Shown piece after piece: positions 51,497 to 62,352 of a stretch of 64,000 nucleotides of DNA. Position numbers and translations under genes: made by a program. The notes under the pieces are model-generated. The model made no database searches, was not told where the DNA came from, and worked only from the letters and a program-made list of their open reading frames with translations. Source of the stretch: Gammaproteobacteria bacterium (GTDB lineage: Bacteria; Pseudomonadota; Gammaproteobacteria; Steroidobacterales; Rariloculaceae); NCBI GenBank assembly GCA_022819855.1, contig JAJEGN010000012.1, positions 260,746 to 324,745 on the forward strand, in the 5' to 3' direction. Position 1 is the stretch's first letter. The number at the start of each line of letters is the position of its first letter.

Positions 51497-53563
51497 GTGA
51501 AGGAGAAACTCTGCCGCCTGTCGGTCGGCGCTGCGCTCTGGGCGGTATGCCTGAGCGCCACGGCCGACCTCGAACCCCTGACGCCCCTGGCAATGGAAGA
51601 ACGGCACCCGACGATCAGCCAGAACGTCTCCAAGCTCATCGAGGAGCTGCACTACACGCGGCCGCGCCTGGACAATTCCCTCTCCTCGGCGATTCTCGAC
51701 CGATACCTCGACACCCTCGACCCCAATCGCACATACTTCCTGGCCCGCGATATCGCCGCATTCGGCCGCTACCGGTACGAACTCGACGAACGCGCCCGCA
51801 ACGGTCAGCTCGAGCCGGTGTTCGAGATCTTCAACGTGTTCCAGGAGCGTACGAGGGAACGCATTGCCCACGCTCTCGAACTTGTCGCCGTTGAGCCCGA
51901 TTTCACGCTCGACGAGTCGTATCGATTCGACCGCAGGGATCTCGCCTGGCCCGTCACCGAGGCGGATATCCGCGAAATCTGGCGCCGCAAGGTCAAGAGC
52001 GACGGCCTGAGTCTGGTGCTCGCCGGAGAGAGCTGGGATGAAGTGAAGGACACCCTGACCCAGCGTTACGAGCGGCTCTACCGGCGCGTTCTGCAACTGA
52101 CGTCCGACGATGTGTTCGAGACCTTCATGAACGCCGTTGCGCACACGATGGATCCGCATTCGAGTTACCTCTCGCCGAGGCAGAGCGAGGAATACCGGAT
52201 TCAGATGAGCCTGTCCTACGACGGCATCGGCGCGCGACTGCAGCTTCAGGATGACTATGTCACGATCATGGAAATCATCCCCGGAGGCCCGGCAGCGGCG
52301 GACGGGCGCCTGAAGCCCGAAGACCGCATCACTTCGGTAGCCGAGGGCGCGGACGGCGAGTTCGTCGACGTCATCGGCTGGCGCCTTGACGACGTCGTGC
52401 AGATCATCCGCGGGCCCGGCGGAACGCTGGTCCGCCTGCAGATTCTTCCGGGCGGCGCTGCGCCCGGTACGCCGCAGAACGTGATCGCACTCACCCGCGA
52501 CAAGATCACGCTCGAGGAGCAGGCCGCGAAGAAGAGCGTCACCGAGGTGCAGTTCGAGGGACAAGACTACAAGGTCGGCGTGATCGAAGTGCCGAGCTTC
52601 TACCAGGACTTCGCGGCGCGCAGCCGCGGCGACGAGGATTTCGTCAGCACCTCACGCGATGTCGCCCGCCTGGTCGGCGAGCTTCAGGCGGAAGGCATCG
52701 ACGGCATCGTGATGGACCTGCGCAACAACGGCGGCGGCCATCTTTCGGAGGCCACCGAACTCAGCGGCCTCTTCATCGATCGCGGACCCGTCGTGCAGCT
52801 TCGCGAGACCCGCGGCAACATCCAGGTGCTCGACGATCCGAGCCCGAGCGCCATCTATGACGGTCCGCTGGTCGTGCTCGTCGATCGTTACAGCGCGAGC
52901 GCTTCGGAGATCTTTGCGGCCGCCATCCAGGACTACGAACGCGGCGTCATCATCGGCCAGCGGACCTTCGGCAAGGGGTCCGTGCAGAACCTGTTCAACC
53001 TGGACCAGGTCATGCGAGGTTCGAACAACGGCCAGCTTACACTGACGGTGGGCAAGTACTACCGCGTCACGGGCGAAAGCACACAGAACCGGGGCGTCAT
53101 ACCCGACATCCAGTTGCCGTCCATGGTCGACACGGAAACGGTCGGGGAAAGCACTCGCGAAACTGCCCTGCCCTGGGACCGTATCGAGCCGACCCGCTTC
53201 AGGGCGGAGTCGTCGCTCGACAGCTCCATCGCGGCGCTGCAGAACCGGCAGATCGACCAGTTCTCCGACGATCCCGACTTCCGCTACCTGCGCCGCAACG
53301 TCGCAGCCTTCGAGGAAATGCGCGAGCAGACGACAGTTTCGCTGAATCGCGCAGAACGCGAAGCGGAGCGCGAAACGACGGAGCAGGAACGCCTGGAACG
53401 GGAAAACCAGCGGCGCGTCGAACTCGGGCTTGAACCCGCGCAGACCATCGACGAACTCGAGGACGCGGGCTCCACGGCCGAAATCCTGCTGGCGCAGGCG
53501 ACGCGCATGGTTGCAGAGATGGCGTCTCTGGTCGACAGGCCCGAAGTCGCCCGCTCACGTTAG
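51497..53563 (+). CDS. prc: Tail-specific protease Prc (S41)
   Basis: Prc/Tsp cleaves proteins bearing non-polar C-termini, including SsrA-tagged ones, in the periplasm. From the GTG at 51497, which follows GAGGAGG, the product is 688 residues: signal peptide, N-terminal helical domain, PDZ (about 225-305, GIGARLQLQDDYVTIMEIIP), and the Ser/Lys protease domain with SASASEIF (Ser470) and FGKGSVQ (Lys493). A Glu/Arg-rich C-terminal tail follows. An ATG six codons upstream lacks a ribosome site. Family length and motifs are normal. Confidence 0.95.
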   Translation: MKEKLCRLSVGAALWAVCLSATADLEPLTPLAMEERHPTISQNVSKLIEELHYTRPRLDNSLSSAILDRYLDTLDPNRTYFLARDIAAFGRYRYELDERARNGQLEPVFEIFNVFQERTRERIAHALELVAVEPDFTLDESYRFDRRDLAWPVTEADIREIWRRKVKSDGLSLVLAGESWDEVKDTLTQRYERLYRRVLQLTSDDVFETFMNAVAHTMDPHSSYLSPRQSEEYRIQMSLSYDGIGARLQLQDDYVTIMEIIPGGPAAADGRLKPEDRITSVAEGADGEFVDVIGWRLDDVVQIIRGPGGTLVRLQILPGGAAPGTPQNVIALTRDKITLEEQAAKKSVTEVQFEGQDYKVGVIEVPSFYQDFAARSRGDEDFVSTSRDVARLVGELQAEGIDGIVMDLRNNGGGHLSEATELSGLFIDRGPVVQLRETRGNIQVLDDPSPSAIYDGPLVVLVDRYSASASEIFAAAIQDYERGVIIGQRTFGKGSVQNLFNLDQVMRGSNNGQLTLTVGKYYRVTGESTQNRGVIPDIQLPSMVDTETVGESTRETALPWDRIEPTRFRAESSLDSSIAALQNRQIDQFSDDPDFRYLRRNVAAFEEMREQTTVSLNRAEREAERETTEQERLERENQRRVELGLEPAQTIDELEDAGSTAEILLAQATRMVAEMASLVDRPEVARSR

Positions 53564-53667
53564 TCTCCTCGCCGGGCGACGCCGTCCCGATCAGGCGCGT
53601 CCTCGAACGCAGGGCAACGGCCGGGGAATCGTTCCGAGCGCTCGCCCGGGCGCCTGTTGACGGGCTG

Positions 53668-54138
53668 CTAGAAGCGATGCCCGGACTCGAGCAGGTAGTC
53701 CAGCCACTTGTTCAGCATGATGTTGCTGTGCCAGCGACGGTCCAGTTCGACCGAGTGCCCGTTGGCCAGCGCCTTGAGGACCCGGTGACGGTGCGACGTA
53801 CATCCGCCCCTGGCCTCGGCGAGCCGCGCATCGTGATATAGCCGAACCGTGAGATCGGGGTCCGCGACCGCCCCGCCCTCGCCTTCGTCGAACCAATAGG
53901 TCATCTGCAAGGTCGTGGTGTAAGGGTCGCGGCGCGTGCATTCGAGATAAAGATCGCAGTCGTCGACCACCGACGACAGCCACGGCGTGTCCAGGAAACG
54001 CAGATCGCCGACAAGCTGGCGGAACTTCAGGTAATTGCTTTCATAGATCGTCATCAGCCCGGTAAAGCTCCCGGGCCGATACACGCACTGCGGCACGATC
54101 AGGCTGTCGGCAAAAACGGTGTCGACGCTGTGCTCCAT
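53668..54138 (-). CDS. DUF1249 family protein
   Basis: A 156-residue cytosolic protein of the DUF1249 family, seen next to orn and ppsR-type genes in gammaproteobacteria. The conserved blocks are FTGLMTIYESNYLKFRQLVG, LECTRRDPYTTTLQMTYWFD, DLTVRLYHDARLAEA and NIMLNKWLDYLLESGHRF. The ATG at 54138 is used; a longer open frame upstream is a chance extension. No catalytic motif is known. It is 40 bases downstream of ppsR, co-directional. Confidence 0.85.
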   Translation of the reverse strand: MEHSVDTVFADSLIVPQCVYRPGSFTGLMTIYESNYLKFRQLVGDLRFLDTPWLSSVVDDCDLYLECTRRDPYTTTLQMTYWFDEGEGGAVADPDLTVRLYHDARLAEARGGCTSHRHRVLKALANGHSVELDRRWHSNIMLNKWLDYLLESGHRF

Positions 54139-54178
54139 GAGCCGAGAATGCCACAGCCCGCAGCCGTGAACCAACACC

Positions 54179-55003
54179 TTACGGCCGCACGCGGCGTTGC
54201 AGACCCGTGTCGTTGAGGATCGTGCTCGCGATTTCCTCGACCGAGGAGTGCGTGGTATCGACGTAAGGAATCCTGAAGCGCTCGAACAGGGCCTCAGCGG
54301 CACGGAGCTCGAAGTTGATCTGCTGAACGGTCGCGTAGCGGCCGTGCGAGCGGCGCTCGAGCCGGATCTGGCGCAGGCGATCCGATGCGATGGTGAGTCC
54401 GTAGAGCTTGGCACGGTAGGGCGCGAGCCCCCGAGGCATGTCGTTCGTTTCAAGGTCCTCTTCGGCGAGCGGGTAATTCGCTGCGAATATCCCGTACTGC
54501 AGCGCGAGGTAAAGGCAGGTCGGCGTTTTCCCTGAACGGGACACGCCGATGAGTACAACGTCCGCCTTGTCGTAATCGCGCATGGCGTGCCCGTCGTCCG
54601 CCGCCAGCGCGTAATTGGTCGCCTCGATGCGCTCGTCGTATTTCGTCTCGTCGACCATGCCGTGAGCGCGGCCGGGCGTGTGCGACGAAAGGCTCTGGAG
54701 TTCCGCCTCGAGGGGACCCAGAAACGCTTCGAACACATCGAGCACCAGGCCGTTGCACTCGAGCAGCGCCGCACGCACCTCGTCCTGCACGAAGCTCGCG
54801 ATCACGATCGGCCGCAGGCCCTCCTCGTCGGCGATCCGGTCGATCGTTTCGGCCAGCCGCCTCGCCTTGTCAACGGTGTCGACGAATGGCACAGTCATCT
54901 GACTGAATTCGACGCCATCGAACTGGGTCAGGAGACTGTTTCCGAGGGTCTCGGCAGTGACGCCGGTCTGATCGGACACGAACAGTACGGTGCGTTGGGT
55001 CAT
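54179..55003 (-). CDS. ppsR: PEP synthetase regulatory protein
   Basis: PpsR is a bifunctional kinase/pyrophosphorylase that controls PEP synthase by ADP-dependent phosphorylation. The 274-residue protein shows the opening TVLFVSDQTGVTAETLG and the P-loop GVSRSGKT at 153-160, with RAHGMVDETKYDERIEATNY in between. It is divergent from ppsA, its regulatory target, with the two starts 49 bases apart and almost no spacer, the classical ppsR/ppsA arrangement. Confidence 0.95.
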   Translation of the reverse strand: MTQRTVLFVSDQTGVTAETLGNSLLTQFDGVEFSQMTVPFVDTVDKARRLAETIDRIADEEGLRPIVIASFVQDEVRAALLECNGLVLDVFEAFLGPLEAELQSLSSHTPGRAHGMVDETKYDERIEATNYALAADDGHAMRDYDKADVVLIGVSRSGKTPTCLYLALQYGIFAANYPLAEEDLETNDMPRGLAPYRAKLYGLTIASDRLRQIRLERRSHGRYATVQQINFELRAAEALFERFRIPYVDTTHSSVEEIASTILNDTGLQRRVRP

Positions 55004-55052
55004 GACCCCGGCTATTGTTCACTTCTGCCGGGCCATGACAAGAGAGCTTTGC

Positions 55053-57413
55053 ATGGAAGATTACGTCGTCTGGTTTGCCGATAGCGACATCACGGACGTA
55101 CCGCGCATCGGCGGCAAGAACGCGTCGCTGGGCGAAATGATCGGCAAGCTCTCCGGGCTCGGGATCCAGGTGCCCGGCGGTTTTTCCGTCACTGCTGAAG
55201 TTTTCCGGGAGTTTCTCCGCCAGGACGGGCTCGGCGGAACGATTCAGGGGATCCTTTCGGGCCTCGACGTCAGTAACGTGGACGACCTCGCGCACCGGGG
55301 TTCGGAAATCCGCAACACCATCCTTGGTACGCCGCTGCCACGCGGCCTCAGGCAATCGGTCTCCACGGCATGGCATGAGCTTTGCGAACACGAGCAGGTC
55401 GCGGTCGCCGTCCGGTCCTCGGCGACAGCAGAGGATCTGCCGGATGCATCCTTCGCCGGGCAGCAGAAGTCGCTGCTCAACGTCGTCGGGGTCAGCGAGA
55501 TCATGTCGGCGATCCACGAGGTCTACGCTTCGCTCTACAACGACCGCGCGATCGCCTACCGGGCCCACAAGGGCTTCGACGACAGCCAGTACGCGATGTC
55601 GGTTGGAATCCAGAAAATGGTTCGCGCCGATGTCGGCAGCGCCGGCGTCGTCTTCACTCTCGATACGGAGTCCGGATTCCGCGATGTCGTGTTCATCACG
55701 TCATCCTGGGGCCTTGGCGAGTCGGTGGTTCAGGGCATCGTCAACCCGGACGAGTTCTACGTCTACAAGCGCGCCCTGCGTGACGGCCACTACGCCATCG
55801 TTCGCCGCACGATGGGCTCGAAAGCGCGCAAGCTCGTCCATGGCCACGGCAACGATCAGCGCGTGCGTTTCGTGGATGTCGATCATGCCGATCAACAGCG
55901 CTTCTCGCTCAGCGACGAGGACGTTCTCGAACTTTCACGGCAGGCGCTGATCATCGAAGAGCACTACGGCCGCCCCATGGACATCGAGTGGGCCAGGGAC
56001 GGCGTCGACGGTGAGATCTACATCCTCCAGGCGAGACCCGAGACCGTGCAGAGCACGCAGGCTGCCGGCAATGTCCGCTTTACGCTCAACGAGCGCGGCC
56101 GCGTGCTTGCCCGCGGGCGTGCGATCGGACAGCGCGTCGGCTGCGGCCGCGCGCGGATCGTCGATAACGCGCGCGAGATGAACCTCGTGCAGCAGGGCGA
56201 CGTGCTCGTCACCGACATGACGGATCCCGACTGGGAACCGGTCATGCAACGTGCGGCCGCGATCGTCACCGATCGTGGAGGCAGAACCTGCCACGCGGCG
56301 ATCATCGCGCGCGAGCTCGGAGTACCGGCAGTCGTCGGCTGCGGCGACGCGACCGCATCGATCCTCGACGGCGGAGAAGTCACCGTGTCCTGCGCGGAGG
56401 GAGAAGAGGGCCTCGTCTACTCGGGCAAGCTCGATTTCGAGCAGAAGAACGTCGAGTTCGGGGAACTTCCGGATGTGCCGGTGGACGTCATGATGAACGT
56501 GGGCAACCCGGATCGCGCGTTCACGTTCGCAGCGATCCCCAACAGGGGCGTCGGCCTCGCGAGGCTCGAGTACATCATCAATCGAACCATCGGGGTCCAT
56601 CCGCTGGCGATACTTGAGCACGAGAAGCAGAACGCGGACGTTCGCCACGCCATCGACGCGCAGATCGCGGGCTACCCGAATCCGATCGTGTTCTTCATCG
56701 AGAAGCTCGCCGAAGGGATCGCAACGATCGCCACGGCGTTCGCGCCCAATCCCGTCATCGTGAGGCTGTCGGATTTCAAGTCCAACGAATACGCGAACCT
56801 GATCGGCGGACAACGCTACGAGCCGCGCGAAGCCAACCCGATGCTCGGTTTTCGCGGTGCGGCGCGCTATGTCGACGAGGAGTTCCGGCGCTGTTTCCGG
56901 CTCGAGTGCCGCGCCGTCAAGCGCGTACGCGAAGAGATGGGACTCGACAACGTGCACATCATGGTGCCGTTCGTCAGGACCGTGGGCGAAGCGGAGAAGG
57001 TCATCGAACTTCTCGACCAGAACGGCCTCAGGCGCGGCGAACAAGGACTCAAGGTCTACATGATGTGCGAGATACCGAGCAACGCGCTGCTCGCCGACCA
57101 GTTCCTCCAACACTTCGACGGCATGTCGATCGGCTCGAACGACATGACGCAGCTCACGCTCGGCCTCGATCGCGATTCGGCCAGGATCGCGCCGCTCTTC
57201 GACGAGCGCGACCCGGCCGTCAAGGCGATGCTGCAGATGGTGATCGCGGCGTGCCGAAACCACGGCAAGTACGCGGGTATCTGCGGCCAGGGCCCTTCGG
57301 ACCACCCGGATCTGGCGCTCTGGCTCGTCGACCAGGGAATCGACAGCATTTCGCTGAATCCCGATTCCGTCGTCGCCACCTGGAACTATCTGGGCGAGCA
57401 CCTCAAGAGCTGA
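55053..57413 (+). CDS. ppsA: Phosphoenolpyruvate synthase
   Basis: PpsA converts pyruvate and ATP to PEP, AMP and Pi in gluconeogenesis. The protein is about 786 residues from the ATG at 55053 (MEDYVVWFADSDI). It has the N-terminal pyruvate/ATP-grasp region (IGGKNASLGEMI), the swivelling phosphohistidine domain with GGRTCHAAIIAREL (His about 414), and the PEP/pyruvate barrel ending in SNDMTQLTLGLDRDS and GICGQGPSDHPDLA. An upstream ATG at 55035 is possible. Divergent ppsR is its regulator. No oddity is seen. Confidence 0.95.
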   Translation: MEDYVVWFADSDITDVPRIGGKNASLGEMIGKLSGLGIQVPGGFSVTAEVFREFLRQDGLGGTIQGILSGLDVSNVDDLAHRGSEIRNTILGTPLPRGLRQSVSTAWHELCEHEQVAVAVRSSATAEDLPDASFAGQQKSLLNVVGVSEIMSAIHEVYASLYNDRAIAYRAHKGFDDSQYAMSVGIQKMVRADVGSAGVVFTLDTESGFRDVVFITSSWGLGESVVQGIVNPDEFYVYKRALRDGHYAIVRRTMGSKARKLVHGHGNDQRVRFVDVDHADQQRFSLSDEDVLELSRQALIIEEHYGRPMDIEWARDGVDGEIYILQARPETVQSTQAAGNVRFTLNERGRVLARGRAIGQRVGCGRARIVDNAREMNLVQQGDVLVTDMTDPDWEPVMQRAAAIVTDRGGRTCHAAIIARELGVPAVVGCGDATASILDGGEVTVSCAEGEEGLVYSGKLDFEQKNVEFGELPDVPVDVMMNVGNPDRAFTFAAIPNRGVGLARLEYIINRTIGVHPLAILEHEKQNADVRHAIDAQIAGYPNPIVFFIEKLAEGIATIATAFAPNPVIVRLSDFKSNEYANLIGGQRYEPREANPMLGFRGAARYVDEEFRRCFRLECRAVKRVREEMGLDNVHIMVPFVRTVGEAEKVIELLDQNGLRRGEQGLKVYMMCEIPSNALLADQFLQHFDGMSIGSNDMTQLTLGLDRDSARIAPLFDERDPAVKAMLQMVIAACRNHGKYAGICGQGPSDHPDLALWLVDQGIDSISLNPDSVVATWNYLGEHLKS

Positions 57414-57506
57414 GCACGCGGTCTCCACGCGACGCCTTGCGGACCGCGTTCGGACGGCCGCGAGCGGTGATGAACGCCGAGGACCAGTCGCCGGATGCCG
57501 CAGTGC

Positions 57507-58076
57507 TCAGCGCACAAGCTGAGGCTTGAGCAGGCGTTCACGATAGAATCTCAGTTCCCGAATCGAGTCGCGGATGTCGGCAAGGGCCAGGTGCGTCGAC
57601 TGCTTCTCGAACTGCTCCGCGACATCGGGAACCCAAAGGCGCGCCAGGATCTTGAGCGTCGACACATCGAGATTCCGATAGTGAAAGAACTTCGCGAGCA
57701 GCGGCATGTAACGCACCAGAAAACGGCGATCCTGGCAGATGCCGTTGCCGCACATCGGCGAGGCGCCGGCCTCGGCATACCTGCGCAGGAACCGGAGCGT
57801 GCCTTCCTCCGCCTCGGCTTCGGTGACAACGCTCTCGCGCACGCGCTCGGTGAGTCCCGACTCGCCGTGCTGGCGGGTGTTCCACTCGTCCATCGAGTCG
57901 AGCACCTCGTCGGATTGATGCACTGCGAATACGGGACCTTCGGCGAGGACGGCCAGGTGCTTGTCGGTGACGACGGTTGCGATCTCGATGATCAGGTCCC
58001 GCTCGGGGTCGAGCCCCGTCATCTCCAGATCGATCCAGACGAGATTTTCCGGATGCCGCAAGCCGACCCGTTGCAT
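57507..58076 (-). CDS. orn: Oligoribonuclease
   Basis: Orn degrades di- to pentaribonucleotides and is essential in many gammaproteobacteria. The 189-residue DEDDh exonuclease has DLEMTGLD at 16-23 (Asp16, Glu18), a central Asp in [11 protein letters not shown] context, and [20 protein letters not shown] at the C-terminus with the catalytic His and Asp. It is divergent from rsgA across 23 bases, a standard linkage. Confidence 0.94.
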   Translation of the reverse strand: MQRVGLRHPENLVWIDLEMTGLDPERDLIIEIATVVTDKHLAVLAEGPVFAVHQSDEVLDSMDEWNTRQHGESGLTERVRESVVTEAEAEEGTLRFLRRYAEAGASPMCGNGICQDRRFLVRYMPLLAKFFHYRNLDVSTLKILARLWVPDVAEQFEKQSTHLALADIRDSIRELRFYRERLLKPQLVR

Positions 58077-58099
58077 CGTTCGATTGTAACAGCCGCAGA

Positions 58100-59020
58100 T
58101 TGCGGACGCGGTTGAAATCGATGCCCGAACGCGGTCTGGTCGTTGCCCGCCACAGGCGCCACGTGACTGTCGAAGACGCTGCCCGCGAGTGGCACCGCTG
58201 CGGTCTGCCGAGCCGCCGGCTCAGGCCTCTCGTCGGCGATGAAGTCGAATGGGAAAAGCAAGCGGATGAAACGGGAATCGTCACCAGCGTGGCCGCGCGC
58301 CGAACGGTCCTCACGCGGATCGACAGCCGCGGCCGGCGCGAGCCCGTGGCGGCCAATCTGACGCAACTCCTGGTCGTCGCCGCGCCCGCCCCAAGCCCCG
58401 ATTGGACCTTGCTCGATCGCTACCTCGTCGCCGCCGAACTCATACCGGCCAAGGCCGCGATCGTCTTCAACAAGCGCGATCTTGTGAGCGCAGAGCCTGC
58501 ACAGTTGCAGGAACTGCGCGAGATCGGCTACCCGGTATGCCTTACGAGCGCGCTGCACGGCACCGGCCTCGACGATGTTGCCGAGCTCATGGCGGGCGAG
58601 CGCGGCGCCGTCGTCGGGCAGTCCGGCACGGGCAAGTCGTCGCTGATCAACGCATTGCTCGGCGAGCGGCTGCAGGCCGTCGGCGCGCTTACAGGTAAAG
58701 GCGCGCATGGCCGCCACACGACAAGTTCAGCGACCCTGTACAGGCTCGGCAACGGCGGCGAGTTCATCGATTCGCCAGGCGTTCGGAACTTCGCGCCGTA
58801 CATCGAATCGATCACGGAACTTCAACGCGGCTTTCGCGAATTTCAGCCGCATCTCGGACGATGCCGGTTCGACAACTGCCGCCATCTGGCGGAACCGGAC
58901 TGCGCGGTCAAGGCTGCACTCGCCGCAGGTGAAATCGCCCTGCGCCGCTACGAGAGCTACGGGAACCTCTGCGACCTCATCGAAACGCTGCAGGCCAGGC
59001 AGCCCGGCAGGGGCGGTTGA
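58100..59020 (+). CDS. rsgA: Ribosome small-subunit GTPase RsgA
   Basis: RsgA is a circularly permuted GTPase in 30S maturation. Order: OB-fold N-terminus (about 20-75), G4-like FNKRDLV, G5 SALHGTG, then G1 [10 protein letters not shown] and G3 DSPGVR. The Zn-binding Cys/His set is in [16 protein letters not shown] near the C-terminus. The length is about 306 residues from the TTG at 58100; an ATG seven codons later is equally possible. It is divergent from orn. Confidence 0.94.
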   Translation: MRTRLKSMPERGLVVARHRRHVTVEDAAREWHRCGLPSRRLRPLVGDEVEWEKQADETGIVTSVAARRTVLTRIDSRGRREPVAANLTQLLVVAAPAPSPDWTLLDRYLVAAELIPAKAAIVFNKRDLVSAEPAQLQELREIGYPVCLTSALHGTGLDDVAELMAGERGAVVGQSGTGKSSLINALLGERLQAVGALTGKGAHGRHTTSSATLYRLGNGGEFIDSPGVRNFAPYIESITELQRGFREFQPHLGRCRFDNCRHLAEPDCAVKAALAAGEIALRRYESYGNLCDLIETLQARQPGRGG

Positions 59021-59107
59021 GCCTTCGCGAGGAGCGGCGACGGTTTCGACAGCGCGTGCCTGGGCGGCTCCGGGAATTCGAATCGCTCCGACAGCGCGAT
59101 CAGCGAT

Positions 59108-59461
59108 TCAGCCCAGCGAACCTTTCATCTGCCGCCCGCCGAGTACATGCAGATGCGCGTGAAATATGACCTGGCCACCCTCGCTATTGACGTTCATCGC
59201 AACGCGGTAGCCCGGCAAGCGGCGTTCGGCGGCGAGGGACTTCGCAACGAGCATGAGCCGGCCAGCGAGCTCGGCCTGCGAGTCATCGAACTCGTCGAGC
59301 GTCGCCAGGTGATCCTTCGGTACGACGAGGCCATGAAACGGCGCTTGCGGGTTGACGTCGGCGAACGCGAACACCTTGTCGTCCTCGTAGAGTCTGGTGC
59401 TTGGGATCTCCCCGGCCACGATCTTGCAGAACAGGCAGTCGGGGTCGGGCCTGACGCTCAC
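59108..59461 (-). CDS. HIT-family (HinT-like) hydrolase
   Basis: A 117-residue histidine-triad protein, probably HinT-like with purine nucleotide phosphoramidase activity. [20 protein letters not shown] opens it, and the active site HAHLHVLGG has His101, His103 and His105. The start is a GTG at 59461 overlapping the recR stop (GTGA). It is the last gene of the dnaX-ybaB-recR operon. Confidence 0.92.
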   Translation of the reverse strand: MSVRPDPDCLFCKIVAGEIPSTRLYEDDKVFAFADVNPQAPFHGLVVPKDHLATLDEFDDSQAELAGRLMLVAKSLAAERRLPGYRVAMNVNSEGGQVIFHAHLHVLGGRQMKGSLG

Positions 59462-60090
59462 AGGCCAAACTCCTCATGTTCGGACACGTCCATTTCGCGC
59501 CGCCCGCTGAAGGCGCGCGACAGGGTGCCGCCATCGATGAACTCGAGTTCGCCGCCCACCGGCACGCCGTAGGCGATTCGGCTTGCGCTGACCTCATGCT
59601 TGCGGGCCAGCGCCGCGATGAGTTCCGCCGTCGCGTCGCCCTCGACCGTGACGCTCGTCGCGATGACGACCTCCGTCACCGCATCGTCCGCAAGACGCTG
59701 CTCGAGCAGCCCGAGCCCGAGTTCGCGCGGACCGATACCGTCGATCGGCGAGAGATGTCCCATGAGCACGAAATACCGTCCCCGCCAGGCTGCCGACTGC
59801 TCGATCGCCACGAGGTCGGCCGGCGTCTCGACGACGCAGATCTGCGAGTCGTCACGTTGCGCGCTCGAACAGAAACGGCAAACCGCCTCCTCCGTCAACA
59901 TCCGGCAACGCTCGCAGTTGCCGATGTGCTCGGTGGCCTCGGCCAGCGTCCGAGCCAGGCTCACGCCGCCGTCGCGGTCGCGTTGCAACAGGTGAAAGGC
60001 CATCCGTTGGGCGCCCTTCGCACCGACCCCGGGAAGGCACTGCAGCGCCTTGACGAGTTCCCGGAGCAGCGGTGAATAGGCGTCGCTCAC
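59458..60090 (-). CDS. recR: Recombination mediator protein RecR
   Basis: RecR acts with RecF/RecO in loading RecA. The 210-residue protein has a helix-hairpin-helix ([20 protein letters not shown]), the zinc-finger Cys group [16 protein letters not shown], and the Toprim core [16 protein letters not shown] with [16 protein letters not shown]. The GTG at 60090 gives [12 protein letters not shown], the usual start. It is placed between ybaB and the HIT gene, three bases after ybaB and overlapping the HIT start. Confidence 0.94.
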   Translation of the reverse strand: MSDAYSPLLRELVKALQCLPGVGAKGAQRMAFHLLQRDRDGGVSLARTLAEATEHIGNCERCRMLTEEAVCRFCSSAQRDDSQICVVETPADLVAIEQSAAWRGRYFVLMGHLSPIDGIGPRELGLGLLEQRLADDAVTEVVIATSVTVEGDATAELIAALARKHEVSASRIAYGVPVGGELEFIDGGTLSRAFSGRREMDVSEHEEFGL

Positions 60091-60092
60091 GG

Positions 60093-60413
60093 TCAGAACG
60101 GCAGCTTGAACCCATCCGGAAGCGGGAGCCCTCCGGTGAAGGCAGACATGTGCTCCTGCACGGTGCGCTCGATCTTGCGGTTGGCGTCGTTGCAGGCAGC
60201 GGCAATCAGGTCCTCGAGCATCTCGCGGTCGTCGTCCATGAGGCTGTCCTCGATCGCCACCCGCCGGACTTCGTGCTTGCAGGTCACCGTGACCTTGACC
60301 ATGCCGCCGCCGGACTCGCCCTGAACCTCCATCGATGCAAGCTCGTCCTGCGCCCTCTGCATGTTCTCCTGCATCTCCTGAGCCTGCTTCATCAACTGCG
60401 CCAGACCTTTCAT
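60093..60413 (-). CDS. ybaB: YbaB/EbfC nucleoid-associated protein
   Basis: A 106-residue small DNA-binding protein of the YbaB/EbfC family. The N-terminal helix [20 protein letters not shown] is followed by [20 protein letters not shown] and the C-terminal helix [20 protein letters not shown]. It lies 14 bases after dnaX and two bases before recR, the dnaX-ybaB-recR order of gammaproteobacteria. Confidence 0.94.
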   Translation of the reverse strand: MKGLAQLMKQAQEMQENMQRAQDELASMEVQGESGGGMVKVTVTCKHEVRRVAIEDSLMDDDREMLEDLIAAACNDANRKIERTVQEHMSAFTGGLPLPDGFKLPF

Positions 60414-60427
60414 ACGGTACCTCTTCG

Positions 60428-62212
60428 CTAATCGTCGACCGGTTCGATGCTGTCCGGTTCGATGACGGCGCCGAACTCCTTCTGGATGGCTTGCACGGTC
60501 GCATCCGCCTCGATGGCCTCGCGAGCCTCGCGCATTCGCTCGTCTTCGCCCGCAAGCCGGATGTCCGCGGGCGTCTGGCCGTGGGGCTCACCGGGCGTAA
60601 TGGTGATCTCGAGCTTGCGTCCCAGATGCTTGCCAAGGGCAGTGGCCAACCTGAGGCGCAGTTGCGGCGTATTGAACTGCTCCTTGCTCGTGGCAAGCAC
60701 GAGTTCAATATGCGAGTCCGTCGCGGCTCGCAGTTCGCAGTGTTCGGCCAGGTGGCGTGCAGGCCCGAATATTTCGACCTCCTGCAGCAGCTTGTTCCAG
60801 TCGCCGACCGCAGCTTGCGGATCGCCGCCGGGTGACTCAGGTCCGGATGCGCCGTCGCCCCCGGCGCCATTGCCTGCCCTGCCCGCTTCGGCTGCCGGAA
60901 TTTCCAGGGACTTGTGGCCGCCGTCCCCGGTGTGCGGCGCCGGCTCAGCCGCGCGCTTTCCGGCGGTGGCGTGACGGTGGGTGTCGGCATGCGCCGGCCC
61001 GCCGGCGGAACTTCCCGCCCTGCCACGACGGGCAATCGCGGTCTTTGCGGGCGTGGAACCGGTCGCCTCACTGCGGCCGCCGGCCACCTGACTGTCCGGC
61101 GGCATTGCCGTCTCGTCCGCGGATCCGGAGTCCTGCGCCGGTCGGAATGCGAGCATTCGGAGCATCGTCATCTCGAAGCCCACGCGCTCGTCCCGGCAGA
61201 CCGCCAGGTCGGCGCGCCCCTGCACGGCGATCTGGTAGTTGAGCTGGGCATCCTCGGGAGACACGCGGCCGGCCAGGGTCACGAGGGCCTCCGGATCCTC
61301 GTCGCTCGTGCGGTTCTTCACGAGCTGCAGCACCGCGATCCTTTGCAGCGCGGACATGAACTGGTCGAGGACTGCTCCGTAGCTCGGCGCGAGTTCGTCG
61401 AGCCGGTCCACTTCGGCCAGCAGCGCCTCGCCGTCCTCATCCGCCAGGGCTTCGAGCATCGTGAACACGTGACCGCGATCGATCGTGCCGAGCATCGCGT
61501 TGATCTCCGCCAGCTTGATTTCGCCGCCGCCGAAGGCGATACCCTGGTCCAGCAGGCTCAGCGCATCGCGCATGCTGCCGTCGGCTGCCGCGGCGACCGC
61601 CTTGAGGCCATCGTCCTCGGCATTGACGCCCTCCTCGGTACAGATCTTCTGCAACTGCTCGTGAATCTGGACGCGCGTGAGCTTCTTGAGATTGAACTGC
61701 AGGCAGCGCGAGAGCACCGTCACGGGAAGCTTCTGCGGGTCCGTCGTCGCGAACAGGAACTTCACATGCGGCGGCGGTTCTTCGAGCGTCTTGAGCAGCG
61801 CGTTGAAGGAGTGCCCGGACAACATGTGCACTTCGTCGATCAGGTAGACCTTGAAGCGGCCGCGCGTCGGCATGTACTGGGCGTTGTCGAGCAGCTCGCG
61901 CGTTTCCTCGACCTTGGTTCGGGACGCCGCGTCGACCTCGATAAGATCGACGAAACGGCCCTCATCGATCGCGACGCAGGCATCGCAAACGCCGCAAGGT
62001 TCGGCAGCAATGCCCTCCGCGCAGTTCAGGGCCTTGGCGAGAATTCGGGCGACAGTCGTCTTGCCGACCCCGCGCGTGCCTGCGAAGAGATATGCGTGGT
62101 GAAGCCGCTTCGCGGCGAGCGAGTTGACGAGCGCCTGCACGACGTGCGACTGCCCGACCATCGCTTCGAAGCGCCGGGGCCGCCACTTCAGTGCCAGGAC
62201 CGTATAGCTCAC
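60428..62212 (-). CDS. dnaX: DNA polymerase III subunits tau/gamma
   Basis: DnaX is the clamp-loader ATPase. The 594-residue protein begins GTG-encoded [20 protein letters not shown] and has Walker A GTRGVGKT at 45-52, zinc Cys at 64, 73, 76 and 79, the DEVHMLS Walker B, and sensor [11 protein letters not shown]. An Ala/Gly-rich linker follows, then the tau-specific C-terminal domain with [16 protein letters not shown]. No AAAAAAG-type slippery site for a gamma product is evident, so only full-length tau is predicted. Confidence 0.94.
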   Translation of the reverse strand: MSYTVLALKWRPRRFEAMVGQSHVVQALVNSLAAKRLHHAYLFAGTRGVGKTTVARILAKALNCAEGIAAEPCGVCDACVAIDEGRFVDLIEVDAASRTKVEETRELLDNAQYMPTRGRFKVYLIDEVHMLSGHSFNALLKTLEEPPPHVKFLFATTDPQKLPVTVLSRCLQFNLKKLTRVQIHEQLQKICTEEGVNAEDDGLKAVAAAADGSMRDALSLLDQGIAFGGGEIKLAEINAMLGTIDRGHVFTMLEALADEDGEALLAEVDRLDELAPSYGAVLDQFMSALQRIAVLQLVKNRTSDEDPEALVTLAGRVSPEDAQLNYQIAVQGRADLAVCRDERVGFEMTMLRMLAFRPAQDSGSADETAMPPDSQVAGGRSEATGSTPAKTAIARRGRAGSSAGGPAHADTHRHATAGKRAAEPAPHTGDGGHKSLEIPAAEAGRAGNGAGGDGASGPESPGGDPQAAVGDWNKLLQEVEIFGPARHLAEHCELRAATDSHIELVLATSKEQFNTPQLRLRLATALGKHLGRKLEITITPGEPHGQTPADIRLAGEDERMREAREAIEADATVQAIQKEFGAVIEPDSIEPVDD

Positions 62213-62246
62213 GGGGTCTTCGGTTCGATCTCGTCCAACAACAAAA

Positions 62247-62352
62247 GTCCGCGCCAGCCCGACCCCGGCGCCCGACCCGGCCGTTACCGCTGCTCCCTTC
62301 CGGGCCTGACGGGGTTCGCGGCTGGTCGTCGCGGGGGAACCGACGCGGACCC
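62247..62352 (-). ncRNA. ffs: Signal recognition particle 4.5S RNA
   Basis: Minus-strand RNA of about 106 bases upstream of dnaX. The conserved apical domain GGCCCGGAAGGGAGCAGC is at 62306-62289, with GTCAGGCC just before it, the Ffh-binding hairpin signature. The ends pair (GTCCGCG 5' with CGCGGAC 3') and are followed by TTTT. The exact ends are inferred from the helix. Coding frames here are artefacts. Confidence 0.9.

Noticed and set aside
53668..54774. Long minus-strand extension upstream of the DUF1249 gene
   Set aside because: The extension overlaps ppsR in another frame and has no domain similarity; the ATG at 54138 matches the family.
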